Numbered from the stretch's first letter, positions 10,933 to 19,492 are shown. The stretch is DNA of 33,563 nt from Gammaproteobacteria bacterium (GCA_030429665.1 JAUIEZ010000046.1:1-33563), one strand, 5' to 3'. A program made the numbers and translations. Notes: generated by a model from the sequence alone, not told the origin.

Positions 10933-11664
10933 ATGTCCGCGACTGCCGTCGAACACCTCCTGCCGTGCCGTGCCTGCGCCGGGCGCCGTGCGCTGCTTCA
11001 CTTCGCGGCGGCCGGTTCGGCCATCGCCGCGCTGGGCATCCTTCTCGAATATTCCGGCCTGGACATCGCCGTTTCGACGTGGTTCTTCGACGCCTCGACC
11101 GGCACCTGGCCGCACCGTCACGGCCTGCTGTCCGAATCGATTCTCTACCGGGGCGAGAGAATGTTCGTCATGACGCTGTACGCGGCGGTACTGGCGGCAT
11201 TGCTGGTCAGCCTGCTCACTCGTTCGGGGAGGCGCTGGCGCCGCGCCTTGCTGTTCGTGGCCCTGGCGACGGTGACGGGACCGCTGATCGTCGGGCTGTT
11301 GAAATCGATGGTGCACGTGTACGTGCCCTGGCGCCTGGCATTGTTCGGCGGCGACCTGCCCTATGTCCGCCTGTTCGACCCGGCCCCTGCCGGCCTGTCC
11401 GCGGGTCACGCATTCCCCGGCGGACACTCAAGCGGGGCCTTCGGCTGGCTTAGCCTTTACTTCCTGCTTCGCGCCGGCAACCATCCCCGCCAGAACATCG
11501 TTCTGGGCGCGGTTCTCGCCGCCGGCATCGTGTTCGCGGCAACACAAACCGTGCGCGGCGCCCACTTTCCGAGCCACGACGTATTCACGCTGGCGATCTG
11601 CTGGGCGTCCGGCGCCTGCTGGGCGCGACTGTTCTTTCCGGCGTCGTTCGCACGCGACGAGTGA
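10933..11664 (+). CDS. PAP2 family membrane phosphatase
   Basis: The 243-residue integral membrane protein has about five hydrophobic helices. Three PAP2 motifs are visible: K124 with PWR at 132-134, the central SAGHAFPGGHSSG (His165), and RGAHFPSHD with R208, H215 and D216. The order KS...PWRLALFGG...PYVRLFD recalls the inner-membrane subfamily with a CPW motif, but Val replaces the Cys here. Such enzymes dephosphorylate lipid phosphates (phosphatidate, undecaprenyl pyrophosphate or lipid A) at the periplasmic face. An upstream TTG at 10924 is an alternative start. No good ribosome-binding site is visible for either. It lies 69 bp after the GDPD gene on the same strand. Confidence 0.88.
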   Translation: MSATAVEHLLPCRACAGRRALLHFAAAGSAIAALGILLEYSGLDIAVSTWFFDASTGTWPHRHGLLSESILYRGERMFVMTLYAAVLAALLVSLLTRSGRRWRRALLFVALATVTGPLIVGLLKSMVHVYVPWRLALFGGDLPYVRLFDPAPAGLSAGHAFPGGHSSGAFGWLSLYFLLRAGNHPRQNIVLGAVLAAGIVFAATQTVRGAHFPSHDVFTLAICWASGACWARLFFPASFARDE

Positions 11665-11730
11665 AGGAACGGCGAGTCCGGGCGACGCGATGGTAAGCTG
11701 TAGGTCCGCGATCGTCCCGCCATTCGTCTT

Positions 11731-12468
11731 ATGAACCGAGTTATCGAACAACTTTCCACCCACCGATCCATTCGCCGCTATACCGACCGCGCCATCGACG
11801 ACGACCTGCTGCACGATCTGGTCCGCGCCGGGCAGGGCGCCGCGTCGTCCAGCTTCATCCAGGCCTACAGCATCGTCCACGTGCGCGACGCGGCGAAACG
11901 CGAGCGCATCTCCGCCGCCGCCGGCGACCAGCGCTGGATTCGCGAAGCCGCCGCCTTCCTGGTGATGTGTGCCGACCTCTCTCGCGTCGCGCGCGCGGTG
12001 AGGAAGACCCGGAACGAGGAACTGGCCGGCTGGACCGAACACTTCCTCGCCGCCACCGTGGACGTCGCGCTGATGGCGCAGAACGTGATGGTGGCGGCGG
12101 AGTCGGTCGGCCTTGGCGCGGTGTTCATCGGCGGAATCCGCAACGACCCGATGACGGTGAGCGAGGTGCTGGCATTGCCCGACCTCGTGTACCCCGCCTT
12201 CGGTCTGTGCCTGGGCTGGCCCGACCAGGATCCCGAGGTGAAGCCGCGCATGCCGGTGGACATGGTGCTGCACCGTGACCGCTACGATGCCGGCCGGGTC
12301 GATGCCGACGTCGAGCGCTATGACGCCATGATGCGCGAGTACTATGCCGCGCGCAGCGAGAACAGGCGCAGCACCGACTGGTCCACGCCCACCGCCGGCG
12401 CGGTGCAGGACAAGACCCGCGAACACATGCTCGCCTTTCTGCAGGCGCGGGGATTCCTCAAGCGCTGA
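11731..12468 (+). CDS. nfsA: Oxygen-insensitive NADPH nitroreductase NfsA-like
   Basis: The 245-residue protein matches the NfsA/FRP group of the nitroreductase family in length (E. coli NfsA is 240) and features. These are an N-terminal STHRSIRRYTD FMN-binding segment, AAQGAASSS-like phosphate contacts around residues 34-42, and the central LMAQNVMVAAESVGLGAVFIGGIRN region. The C-terminal arm runs from about residue 195. It is expected to be a homodimeric cytoplasmic flavoprotein reducing nitroaromatics or quinones with NADPH by two electrons. No Shine-Dalgarno sequence is visible before the ATG. Its 3' end overlaps the convergent lyase gene by 11 nt. Confidence 0.9.
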   Translation: MNRVIEQLSTHRSIRRYTDRAIDDDLLHDLVRAGQGAASSSFIQAYSIVHVRDAAKRERISAAAGDQRWIREAAAFLVMCADLSRVARAVRKTRNEELAGWTEHFLAATVDVALMAQNVMVAAESVGLGAVFIGGIRNDPMTVSEVLALPDLVYPAFGLCLGWPDQDPEVKPRMPVDMVLHRDRYDAGRVDADVERYDAMMREYYAARSENRRSTDWSTPTAGAVQDKTREHMLAFLQARGFLKR

Positions 12469-13324
12469 AGGCGTCGAAGCGCGCGATGATCGCCCGCGCG
12501 CGCAGCGCTACCGGCCGGTCCACCATGCGACCGCGCACCGCCACGGCGCCCTGCCCCTCGCCCGCCGCGCGCTCCAGCGCGGCGACCACCTCGCGGGCCC
12601 ATGCCACCTGTTCCTCGCCGGGCATGAACACCGCGTTCAGTACGCCGACCTGGCGCGGGTGGATGCAGAACGCGCCCACCGCGCCCATGTCCGCCCCCGC
12701 CGCGACGCGGGCGCGGTAGGCATCGAGGTCGGTGAACTCGGCGATGGAACCGGGATACCCCAACAGCGGGACGTCCAGGCGGCGCGCGCACTCCAGCAAC
12801 CGGTAGAAGGCGTGCTCCATGGCGCGGCCGTCCGCGTTGCACTGCAGGTGGGCGGCGAGATCCTCGGCGCCGATGGTGAGGCCGGCCAGGCGCGGCGCGT
12901 CGGCGGCGCCCAGCGCGGCGAAGGCGTCGAGGCCGGCGATGTCCTCGACCATGGGCAGAAGCGCCGTGCGGTGGAAGCCGCGCCGGTCCAGCAGTCGGCT
13001 CACCCAGGTCATGTGCTCGGCGCCGGCCGCCTTGGCCAGCACCACCGCCTCGACGCCGGGCGGCAGCGCGTCGATGTCCTCGGCGTAATCGGCGGCGGCG
13101 GCATTGATGCGCACCAGCGCCGGCTTGCCCGCTTCGCCTACGGCCTTGACCAACCGCGGCAAGTCATGGCGCGCGGCGGGCCGGGCCGCCGGCGCCACAC
13201 CGTCCTCGAGATCGATGCATACCGCGTCGGCGACGCCGGCCGCCGCCTTCGCCGCGAGGTCGGCCCGGCTGCCGGGGACGAACAGGATGCTGCGCGGCGG
13301 CAGCGCGCGAAGGTCTTCGCTCAT
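12458..13324 (-). CDS. HpcH/HpaI aldolase/citrate lyase family protein (CitE-like)
   Basis: The 288-residue protein has the CitE-like TIM-barrel pattern: RSILFVPGSR at 11-20, IDLEDGV (D38, E40, D41), R72 in VRIN, the Mg2+ ligand E127 in PMVED, and D155 in GAED. Relatives cleave 3-hydroxyacyl-CoAs such as malyl-CoA, citramalyl-CoA or beta-methylmalyl-CoA, usually to acetyl-CoA plus a 2-oxoacid. The ATG at 13324 overlaps the stop of the CoA-transferase in an ATGA, so translation is coupled. It is the last gene of the dehydrogenase-transferase-lyase operon. Which hydroxyacyl-CoA it cleaves cannot be read from sequence. Confidence 0.9.
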   Translation of the reverse strand: MSEDLRALPPRSILFVPGSRADLAAKAAAGVADAVCIDLEDGVAPAARPAARHDLPRLVKAVGEAGKPALVRINAAAADYAEDIDALPPGVEAVVLAKAAGAEHMTWVSRLLDRRGFHRTALLPMVEDIAGLDAFAALGAADAPRLAGLTIGAEDLAAHLQCNADGRAMEHAFYRLLECARRLDVPLLGYPGSIAEFTDLDAYRARVAAGADMGAVGAFCIHPRQVGVLNAVFMPGEEQVAWAREVVAALERAAGEGQGAVAVRGRMVDRPVALRARAIIARFDAFSA

Positions 13325-14463
13325 TGCGACTCGCCGCCGTCGTCGAACTCGCGTGCGAGCGGCTCGCCGTCCCGCCCCAGGGGCGGCGCCCCGGGACTGG
13401 TTCGCCAGTTCTCGCCGCGCCACTTCACCGGGTGGTCGGGTATCGGCACCGTCATACCGGTCGTATTCACCGCGTCGCGGCGCCGCAGCGCCGGGTGCCG
13501 CGATACCTCGGGGACTGTGTTCACCGCGCCGAAGGCGATCTGCTTGTCGAGCAGGCGGCGTCGAAACTCGGCGGCATCCATCCCCGACAATGCCTCGCCA
13601 ATGCGCTCATCGAGGGCGGCGCGGTTGGCCACGCGGGCGTTGTTGTCGGCGAAGCGCGGATCGCGCGGCAGCCCGGGGCGCTCCAGCACCGACTCGCAAA
13701 GACGCACCCATTCGCGTTCGTTCTGGATCGAGATGAGCGTCACCACGCCGTCGCCGGTGGCGTAGGCACCGTAGGGCGCGATGGATGGATGTCGCAGCCC
13801 CTGGCGCGCGGGCGGGCCGTCGCCGTAGTCGTTGTGCATCAGCGGCACCGCCATCCATTCCGCGGCGACGTCGAACAGCGACACTTCCAGCGCCGCGCCC
13901 TCCCCGCTTCGCTCGCGGCGAAACAGCGCCTCGACGATGGCCGCGTGGGCGGTCATGCCGGCGCCGATGTCGCAGACCGAAACGCCGATTCGACCGATCT
14001 CGTTGGGCCCGCCGGAAACCTCCGCCAGTCCCGACTCCACCTGCACCAGCAGGTCGTAGGCGCGCATGCCGGCCATGGCCGGCACGTCGCCGTAGCCCGA
14101 GATCTCGCAGGTGACGAGACGGGGATACGCCTCGCGCAACGCCGCCGAGCCGAACCCGGCGCGCGCCAGGGCACCGGGCGCGAGGTTCTGCACGAAGACG
14201 TCCGCGCCCGCGATCATATGTCGGAGCAGCCTTGCCCCCGACGGCGTCTTGAAGTCCAGCACCACGGACTCCTTGCCCTGGTTGAGCCAGACGAAGTAGG
14301 AACTGTCGCCCTTGGCGGCGGTGTCGTAGCCGCGCGCGAAATCGCCGCCCTCGCGCTCGATCTTGATGACCCGCGCGCCGGCGTCGCGCAGCCGTGCGGT
14401 GCAAAGCGGCGCGGCCACGGCCTGCTCCACGGCGACGACGGTGATGCCTTCGAGGGGTTTCAC
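13321..14463 (-). CDS. Class III CoA-transferase (CaiB/BaiF family)
   Basis: The 380-residue protein is a typical family III CoA-transferase. It has the N-terminal LEGITVVAVEQAVAAPLC segment, RVIKIEREGGDFAR, and NQGKESVVLDFKTPSG. The catalytic Asp is D137 in AYDLLVQVESGL, where the acyl-aspartyl anhydride forms in relatives. Family members move CoA between carboxylic acids such as oxalate/formate, carnitine, citramalate or itaconate. The GTG start is 2 nt after the dehydrogenase stop and its own stop overlaps the lyase start, so the three genes form one translationally coupled unit. This fits activation of a carboxylate to a CoA thioester. The substrate is unknown. Confidence 0.92.
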   Translation of the reverse strand: MKPLEGITVVAVEQAVAAPLCTARLRDAGARVIKIEREGGDFARGYDTAAKGDSSYFVWLNQGKESVVLDFKTPSGARLLRHMIAGADVFVQNLAPGALARAGFGSAALREAYPRLVTCEISGYGDVPAMAGMRAYDLLVQVESGLAEVSGGPNEIGRIGVSVCDIGAGMTAHAAIVEALFRRERSGEGAALEVSLFDVAAEWMAVPLMHNDYGDGPPARQGLRHPSIAPYGAYATGDGVVTLISIQNEREWVRLCESVLERPGLPRDPRFADNNARVANRAALDERIGEALSGMDAAEFRRRLLDKQIAFGAVNTVPEVSRHPALRRRDAVNTTGMTVPIPDHPVKWRGENWRTSPGAPPLGRDGEPLAREFDDGGESQ

Positions 14464-14465
14464 GG

Positions 14466-15626
14466 TCAGAAGCTCCTCGGCAGGCCGAGCACGTGCTCGG
14501 CGATGTAGGAAAGTACGAGGTTGGTGGAGATCGGCGCGATGCGGTACAGGCGCGTTTCGCGGAACTTGCGCTCGATGTCGTACTCACGCGAGAAGGCGAA
14601 GCCGCCGTGGGTCTGCATGCACATGTCGGCGGCGTTCCACGAGGCGTCGGCGGCCAGCATCTTGGCCATGTTGGCCTCGGCGCCGCACTTCTCTCCGGCG
14701 TCGAACAGCGTTGCCGCGCGCTCCACCATCAGCGCCGCGGCCTCGGTCTCGGCGTAGCACTTCGCGATGGGAAACTGGATGCCCTGGTTGGTGCCGATGG
14801 GCCGCTCGAACACCACGCGATCCTTCGCGTAGGCACTTGCCTTGTCGATGAAGTAGCGCGCGTCGCCGATGCATTCCGACGCGATCAGGATGCGCTCGGC
14901 GTTCATGCCGTCGAGGACGACGCGAAAGCCGTCGCCCTCCTTGCCGAGGAGGTTCCCGGCCGGTATCGCGAGGTCGTCGAAGAACAGCTCGCAGGCATGG
15001 TGGTTGATCATGGCGTCGATGGGCCGCACGGTGAGTCCGTTGCCCACCGCCTCGCGCAGGTCGACGATGAACGCCGACAGTCCCTTGGTCTTCTTCTCAA
15101 CCTGCTCGAGCGGCGTGGTGCGCGCCAGCAGCACCATGAGGTCGGAATGCTGCACCCGGCTGATCCAGACCTTCTGCCCGTTGACGCGGTACACGTCGCC
15201 GTCGCGCCGGGCCGTGGTGCGAAGCTTCGTGGTGTCGGTGCCGGTGGTGGGCTCGGTGACGCCGAAGCTCTGCAGGCGCAGTTCGCCGCTGGCGATCTTC
15301 GGCAGGTAGGCCCGTTTCTGCGCCTCGCTGCCGTGTCGCAGCACCGCGCCCATGACGTACATCTGTGCGTGGCAGGCGCCGGCGTGGGCGCCACGTCGGC
15401 TGATCTCCTCCATGATCACGCAGGCGTCGATCACGCCCAGGCCGGCGCCGCCGTATTCTTCCGGAATCAGTGCGGAGAGGAACCCCGCCTCGTTCATCTC
15501 GCGTACGAACTCCGTGGGATAACCGCGCTCGGCATCGAGCCGGCGCCAGTAGTCCTCGCCGTAGCGCGCGCACAATGCGGCGACGGCCTCGCGCATCTCG
15601 GCGCGCTCCTCCGAAGTCGATGTCAT
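14466..15626 (-). CDS. Acyl-CoA dehydrogenase, atypical catalytic-base subfamily
   Basis: The 386-residue flavoprotein has the three-domain acyl-CoA dehydrogenase layout. The FAD/substrate strand includes FGVTEPTTGTDT (121-132) and the middle domain has VNGQKVWIS (148-156). The C-terminal helical domain includes MQTHGGFAFSREYDIERKFRETR, split near residues 337-359. At the usual C-terminal catalytic Glu (the YEG motif), the sequence is RLYRIAPISTN, so that base is absent. E244 in NAERILIAS aligns by eye with the base of isovaleryl- and long-chain acyl-CoA dehydrogenases. The ATG at 15626 is preferred for its GGGAG 11 nt upstream. It leads the operon with a CoA-transferase and CitE-like lyase, suggesting alpha,beta-desaturation of a CoA ester within a short degradation route. 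Confidence 0.92.
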   Translation of the reverse strand: MTSTSEERAEMREAVAALCARYGEDYWRRLDAERGYPTEFVREMNEAGFLSALIPEEYGGAGLGVIDACVIMEEISRRGAHAGACHAQMYVMGAVLRHGSEAQKRAYLPKIASGELRLQSFGVTEPTTGTDTTKLRTTARRDGDVYRVNGQKVWISRVQHSDLMVLLARTTPLEQVEKKTKGLSAFIVDLREAVGNGLTVRPIDAMINHHACELFFDDLAIPAGNLLGKEGDGFRVVLDGMNAERILIASECIGDARYFIDKASAYAKDRVVFERPIGTNQGIQFPIAKCYAETEAAALMVERAATLFDAGEKCGAEANMAKMLAADASWNAADMCMQTHGGFAFSREYDIERKFRETRLYRIAPISTNLVLSYIAEHVLGLPRSF

Positions 15627-15734
15627 GGCCGGGTTGGCTCCCGTGTATTGCCGGTTGTTTCGTGTACGAGAGCGGTCGGACCGCCGGTTGCCCGACCGCG
15701 CAGGGCAGCGTCGCCGATACAATCCCTCGGTGCA

Positions 15735-15746
15735 ATGGTAAACCAT
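15735..15746. promoter_or_regulatory. 12-bp palindrome between divergent acyl-CoA dehydrogenase and cmoB
   Basis: ATGGTAAACCAT is a perfect palindrome, in the 149-bp divergent spacer and 29 bp before the cmoB start. A TACAAT that could be a -10 element lies at 15718-15723. It might be an operator shared by the two promoters, but a 12-bp palindrome can occur by chance. Confidence 0.25.
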
Positions 15747-15775
15747 CGAAACGAAGACGAATGCGAGACAGCGAC

Positions 15776-16750
15776 ATGATCGACGTCGACGGCCTCGCCC
15801 GCCGCCTGGCCGGCGGGCGGTTGGCGTCATGGTCGAGCACCCTGCGGGAGCGGCTCGACGGCGCCTTCGATACCGCCCGCCACGGCGACATGGCAGGCTG
15901 GCTCGACGGCATTCGCGCCCTGCCGGACATCGTTCCGTCGGGGGCGACCCTGGACGCGTCGACGGTGAGCGCGGGCCGGTCGTCGGATTGCGGCGACGAC
16001 CAGCGCCGGCAACTGGAAACGGCGCTTCGCCGGCTCGTCCCCTGGCGCAAGGGCCCGTTCCGGATCGCCGGCGTGACCATCGACACCGAGTGGCGCAGCG
16101 ACCTGAAGTGGGACCGGCTCGCCGGCGCCATCGAGCCGCTCGACGGCCGCCTCGTGCTGGACGTCGGCTGCGGCAGCGGTTATCACTGCTGGCGCATGCT
16201 CGGCGCCGGCGCCGATACCGTGGTCGGCCTGGATCCAATGCTCCTGTACGTACTCCAGTTTGTTGCCGTGCGCCGCTACCTCGGCGACCTCGGCGCCTGG
16301 GTGCTGCCGCTTCGGCTGGAGGACCTGCCGGCGGATTCCCGGGCCTTCGGCACGGTCTTCTCCATGGGCGTGCTCTATCACCGCCGCTCTCCGCTGGACC
16401 ACTTGAGGGCGCTGCGCGGCGCCCTCGCGCCCGGCGGACAACTGGTGCTGGAAACGCTGGTCGTCGACGGCGGACCGAATACCGTGCTGTTGCCGGCGGG
16501 GCGCTACGCGCGCATGGGCAACGTGTGGTTCCTGCCCTCGGTGGCGGCGCTCACCGGGTGGCTGGCACGCCTGGGATTCGCCGGCATCGAGGTGGTCGAC
16601 GTCACCGCCACTACCGTCGCCGAGCAGCGCACCACGAGCTGGATGCCCCGCGAATCGCTGGCCGAGGCGCTCGACCCCCGCGACGCCGGTCGCACGGTGG
16701 AAGGCTATCCGGCGCCGGTTCGAGCCATCGTCATCGCGACAGCCTCGTGA
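15776..16750 (+). CDS. cmoB: tRNA U34 carboxymethyltransferase CmoB
   Basis: The 324-residue protein matches E. coli CmoB (323) throughout: LVPWRKGPF, IDTEWRSDLKWDR, the SAM-binding-type loop LDVGCGSGYHCWRM, FSMGVLYHRRSPLDHL and a C-terminal DPRDAGRTVEGYPAP. CmoB uses carboxy-S-adenosylmethionine to convert 5-hydroxyuridine at tRNA position 34 to cmo5U, widening wobble decoding. The ATG at 15776 gives the same MID start as E. coli. An ATG 15 nt earlier (15761) is an alternative and neither has a strong ribosome-binding site. The partner cmoA, which makes the cofactor and is often next door, is not in the window. Confidence 0.94.
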   Translation: MIDVDGLARRLAGGRLASWSSTLRERLDGAFDTARHGDMAGWLDGIRALPDIVPSGATLDASTVSAGRSSDCGDDQRRQLETALRRLVPWRKGPFRIAGVTIDTEWRSDLKWDRLAGAIEPLDGRLVLDVGCGSGYHCWRMLGAGADTVVGLDPMLLYVLQFVAVRRYLGDLGAWVLPLRLEDLPADSRAFGTVFSMGVLYHRRSPLDHLRALRGALAPGGQLVLETLVVDGGPNTVLLPAGRYARMGNVWFLPSVAALTGWLARLGFAGIEVVDVTATTVAEQRTTSWMPRESLAEALDPRDAGRTVEGYPAPVRAIVIATAS

Positions 16751-16782
16751 CAGCCAACAATAAGGCAGTGTTAATCATTCAA

Positions 16783-16797
16783 TATAGAAAAACTATA
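16783..16797. promoter_or_regulatory. AT-rich inverted repeat upstream of XRE regulator
   Basis: TATAG-AAAAA-CTATA is a perfect 5-bp inverted repeat in a conspicuously AT-rich patch between cmoB and the small HTH gene. It lies 10 bp before a second palindrome and could overlap the promoter of the regulator-transporter unit. Confidence 0.35.
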
Positions 16798-16807
16798 GCA
16801 ATTTATT

Positions 16808-16822
16808 GATATCTGAGATATC
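16808..16822. promoter_or_regulatory. Candidate operator GATATC-N3-GATATC
   Basis: GATATCTGAGATATC is an inverted repeat with 6-bp arms and a 3-bp centre, 42 bp before the start of the XRE regulator. Its symmetry and position suit autoregulation by that protein, but binding is inferred. Confidence 0.45.
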
Positions 16823-16864
16823 ATTTATCCCGTTTCGTATCCATCCGATGTACCACCCATCCGA

Positions 16865-17131
16865 ATGATCACCTCGGCCCAGATGCGCGCGGCCCGCGCC
16901 CTGCTCGGCATCGACCAGAAGACGCTGGCCGAGTGGGCCGGCGTTTCGGTACCGACCATCCAGCGCATGGAATCGAGCCCGGGCACGGTTCGCGGGGTGA
17001 TCGACAGCCTGACCCGGGTGATCGAGGCACTCGACCGCGCCGACATCGAGTTGATCGGTGAAAACGCGCAGAGCGCCGCTGGCGGTCGGGGCGTGCGCCT
17101 GAAGGCGCCGCCCGACCCGGCCGCCGACTGA
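16865..17131 (+). CDS. Small XRE/Cro-type helix-turn-helix regulator
   Basis: The 88-residue protein has an HTH of the Cro/C1 family at residues 18-37 (QKTLAEWAGVSVPTIQRMES), followed by a helix typical of small plasmid- and SulP-linked regulators (IDSLTRVIEALDRADIELIGE). The C-terminus is low-complexity. The gene is 76 bp upstream of the SulP transporter on the same strand, an arrangement I recall from other proteobacterial genomes, which suggests it controls transporter expression. Two palindromes lie just upstream. There is no strong Shine-Dalgarno sequence before the ATG. No ligand domain is present. Confidence 0.87.
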   Translation: MITSAQMRAARALLGIDQKTLAEWAGVSVPTIQRMESSPGTVRGVIDSLTRVIEALDRADIELIGENAQSAAGGRGVRLKAPPDPAAD

Positions 17132-17207
17132 ATCCAACCCCGATGTATCTGTCCGCCCGGCGCCTGTCCCGGGCGCAGCGACAAGGAGACAACCGGTTCC
17201 AGAAAGT

Positions 17208-18938
17208 ATGAATACCCACGCCGCCACCGCCCCGGCCGTCGACCGGGGCTCGTTCGTCGAGCTGTACACGCCCAAGCTCATCACGGTGTTTCGCGAGGGC
17301 TATCGCCTGAATCACCTGCGCACCGACATGGTCGCGGGGCTCACCGTGGCGGTGGTCGCGTTGCCGCTGTCCATGGCCATCGCCATCGCCTCGGGCGCGA
17401 CGCCGGCGCAGGGGCTGTACACCGCCATCGTCGGCGGGTTTCTCGTCTCGTTGCTGGGTGGAAGCCGTTTCCAGATCGGCGGCCCGGCGGGCGCCTTCAT
17501 CGTGCTCGTCGCGACGACCATCGCCACGCACGGCATGGACGGGCTGCTGCTGGCCACGCTGCTTTCCGGGTTGATGCTGGCCGCCGTCGGACTGCTCGGG
17601 CTCGGCACCTACGTCAAGTTCACGCCCTACCCGGTCACGGTGGGATTCACGGCGGGCATCGCGGTGATCATCGCGGCCAGCCAGCTCAAGGAGCTGCTCG
17701 GACTAACGCTGTCGGCACCGGAGCCCGGCCCGCTGCTGGAGAAGCTGCCGGTGCTATGGCACGCATTGCCCAGCATCGATGCCGCCACCACGGCCTTGTC
17801 GGTGGCGACGATCGTGACCATCGTCGCGCTGCGTCGCTGGCGGCCGCACTGGCCGGGACTGTTGATCGCCGTGGCGGGTGCCGCGGGCGCCACGGCGGTG
17901 TTCGACCTGCCGGTGTCGACGATCGGGACCGCGTTCGGCGGTATTCCGTCGACGTTACCGGTCCCGGCGCTGCCCGACTTCTCCCTGGACAAGGTGCAGG
18001 CGGTCATGCCCAGCGCCATCGCCTTCACCCTGCTCGGCGCCATCGAGTCGCTGCTCTCCGCGGTGGTGGCGGACGGCATGACCGGGCGGCGCCATCGCTC
18101 CAATTGCGAACTCGTCGCCCAAGGCGCCGCCAACGTCGCCTCGGCGCTGTTCGGCGGCATCTGCGTGACCGGCACCATCGCGCGAACCGCCACCAACGTG
18201 CGCGCCGGCGCCCACGGCCCGCTCGCCGGCATTCTGCACGCCGGCTTCCTGCTGCTGTTCATACTGCTCGCCGCACCCTTGGCAAGCGCTATCCCACTCG
18301 CGGCCCTGGCCGGCGTGCTGGCGGTGGTGGCCTGGAACATGGTGGAGAAAAGCGCCTTCGTCGCGCTGTCGCGCGCCTCGCGCGCCGACGCGGCCGTGTT
18401 GCTGGCGACGCTGGGCCTGACGGTTTTTCGCGATCTCACCGAAGCGATCGTGGTGGGCGTCGCGCTGGGATCCCTCCTGTTCATCCATCGCATCTCTCAA
18501 ACCACCGAGGTGGCCACCCACACACCGCTCATCGCCGAAGACCGCGCCGACGAAACCGGCGCCGACCGCGTACCCTATGACGAGCATGCCGCCGCCGATC
18601 CGGACGTCGTGGTGTATCGCATCGTCGGGGCGTTCTTTTTCGGCGCCGCGGCATCCATCGGCACGGTGCTCGAGCGTATCGCCGACACCCACCGACTGTT
18701 GGTCGTCGACTTCACCGGCGTGCCCTTCGTCGACGCCACCGCGGCCAACACCCTCGGATCGCTGGCGCGAAAGGCCGGCACACGTGGCGTAAAGGTCATT
18801 CTCACCGGCACGAACCAGGGAATCCGCAAGGAACTCGTCGCCCATGGCCTCAAGCCGCCGGCCGTCGGGTACGCGCATTCCATCGAACGGGCGCTGCGCA
18901 AGGGCCGCGAGGCGCGCGATCGGCGCGTCGCCGCCTGA
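17208..18938 (+). CDS. SulP family anion transporter with C-terminal STAS domain
   Basis: The 576-residue protein has the SulP layout: a conserved entry LRTDMVAGLTVAVVALPLSMAIAIASG (near residues 37-63), 10-14 hydrophobic helices up to about 425, and a cytoplasmic STAS domain (about 460-565) with VVDFTGVPFVDATAANTL. SulP proteins move sulfate, bicarbonate or dicarboxylates, often with Na+ or H+. The anion cannot be deduced here. AAGGAG lies 19 nt upstream, further than usual, and a weaker AGAAAG sits next to the ATG. It follows the XRE regulator and is likely cotranscribed with it. Nothing nearby (no carbonic anhydrase or sulfate-assimilation gene) fixes its role. Confidence 0.92.
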   Translation: MNTHAATAPAVDRGSFVELYTPKLITVFREGYRLNHLRTDMVAGLTVAVVALPLSMAIAIASGATPAQGLYTAIVGGFLVSLLGGSRFQIGGPAGAFIVLVATTIATHGMDGLLLATLLSGLMLAAVGLLGLGTYVKFTPYPVTVGFTAGIAVIIAASQLKELLGLTLSAPEPGPLLEKLPVLWHALPSIDAATTALSVATIVTIVALRRWRPHWPGLLIAVAGAAGATAVFDLPVSTIGTAFGGIPSTLPVPALPDFSLDKVQAVMPSAIAFTLLGAIESLLSAVVADGMTGRRHRSNCELVAQGAANVASALFGGICVTGTIARTATNVRAGAHGPLAGILHAGFLLLFILLAAPLASAIPLAALAGVLAVVAWNMVEKSAFVALSRASRADAAVLLATLGLTVFRDLTEAIVVGVALGSLLFIHRISQTTEVATHTPLIAEDRADETGADRVPYDEHAAADPDVVVYRIVGAFFFGAAASIGTVLERIADTHRLLVVDFTGVPFVDATAANTLGSLARKAGTRGVKVILTGTNQGIRKELVAHGLKPPAVGYAHSIERALRKGREARDRRVAA

Positions 18939-19074
18939 TCACGCCGCGCAAGACTCAACGCCGCGAGGACGGCGCCGCGTCACCGGGCCCGCCGCGAACG
19001 TGCGAGCGGGGAAAACCGGCTATCATCCGGCAGGTCGAATAATCCCAACAACAATCTGGAGGAGGTCACTGCCG

Positions 19075-19491
19075 GTGAAAGCGCTCGTTATCCTGGTCTG
19101 CCTGGCGCTCGCGGCGCCCGTCGCGCTCGCGGACCAATCACACGCCAACGTCCGCGTCGAGGTATTGGCGCAGACCTCGAACAGCTGGAACGGCAGCGCG
19201 CTGCCGTCCTATCCCGAGGGCACGCCGGAACTGCGCATCCTGCGTATCACCATACCCGCCGGCGTCACCCTGCCCATGCACAAGCACCCGGTGATCAACG
19301 CCGGCATAATGCTCGAGGGCAATCTGACGGTGATCTCCGAGGCCGGCGACACGATGCAGCTTTCGGCCGGCGATTCCATCGTGGAACTGGTCGATCAATG
19401 GCATTACGGCCGCAACGACGGTGAATCCGACGCCGTCGTCGTGGTGTTCTACGCCGGCGTCGCCGGCCAGCCGATAAGCCAGGCCCGGTAG
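19075..19491 (+). CDS. Secreted cupin-domain protein
   Basis: The 138-residue protein has a signal peptide (MKALVILVCLALAAPVALA) and a single small beta-barrel cupin. Conserved residues include the metal-ligand-type histidines in PMHKHPVINAG (about 62-72) and a second motif around LVDQWHYGRNDG. The GTG start follows GGAGGAGGT with ideal spacing, so the longer open frame upstream is not used. The localisation is periplasmic by inference. The function is unknown: such proteins bind a metal and may act on or sense a small molecule. It stands alone between sulP and the MoaD-like gene. Confidence 0.85.
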   Translation: MKALVILVCLALAAPVALADQSHANVRVEVLAQTSNSWNGSALPSYPEGTPELRILRITIPAGVTLPMHKHPVINAGIMLEGNLTVISEAGDTMQLSAGDSIVELVDQWHYGRNDGESDAVVVVFYAGVAGQPISQAR

Positions 19492-19492
19492 C

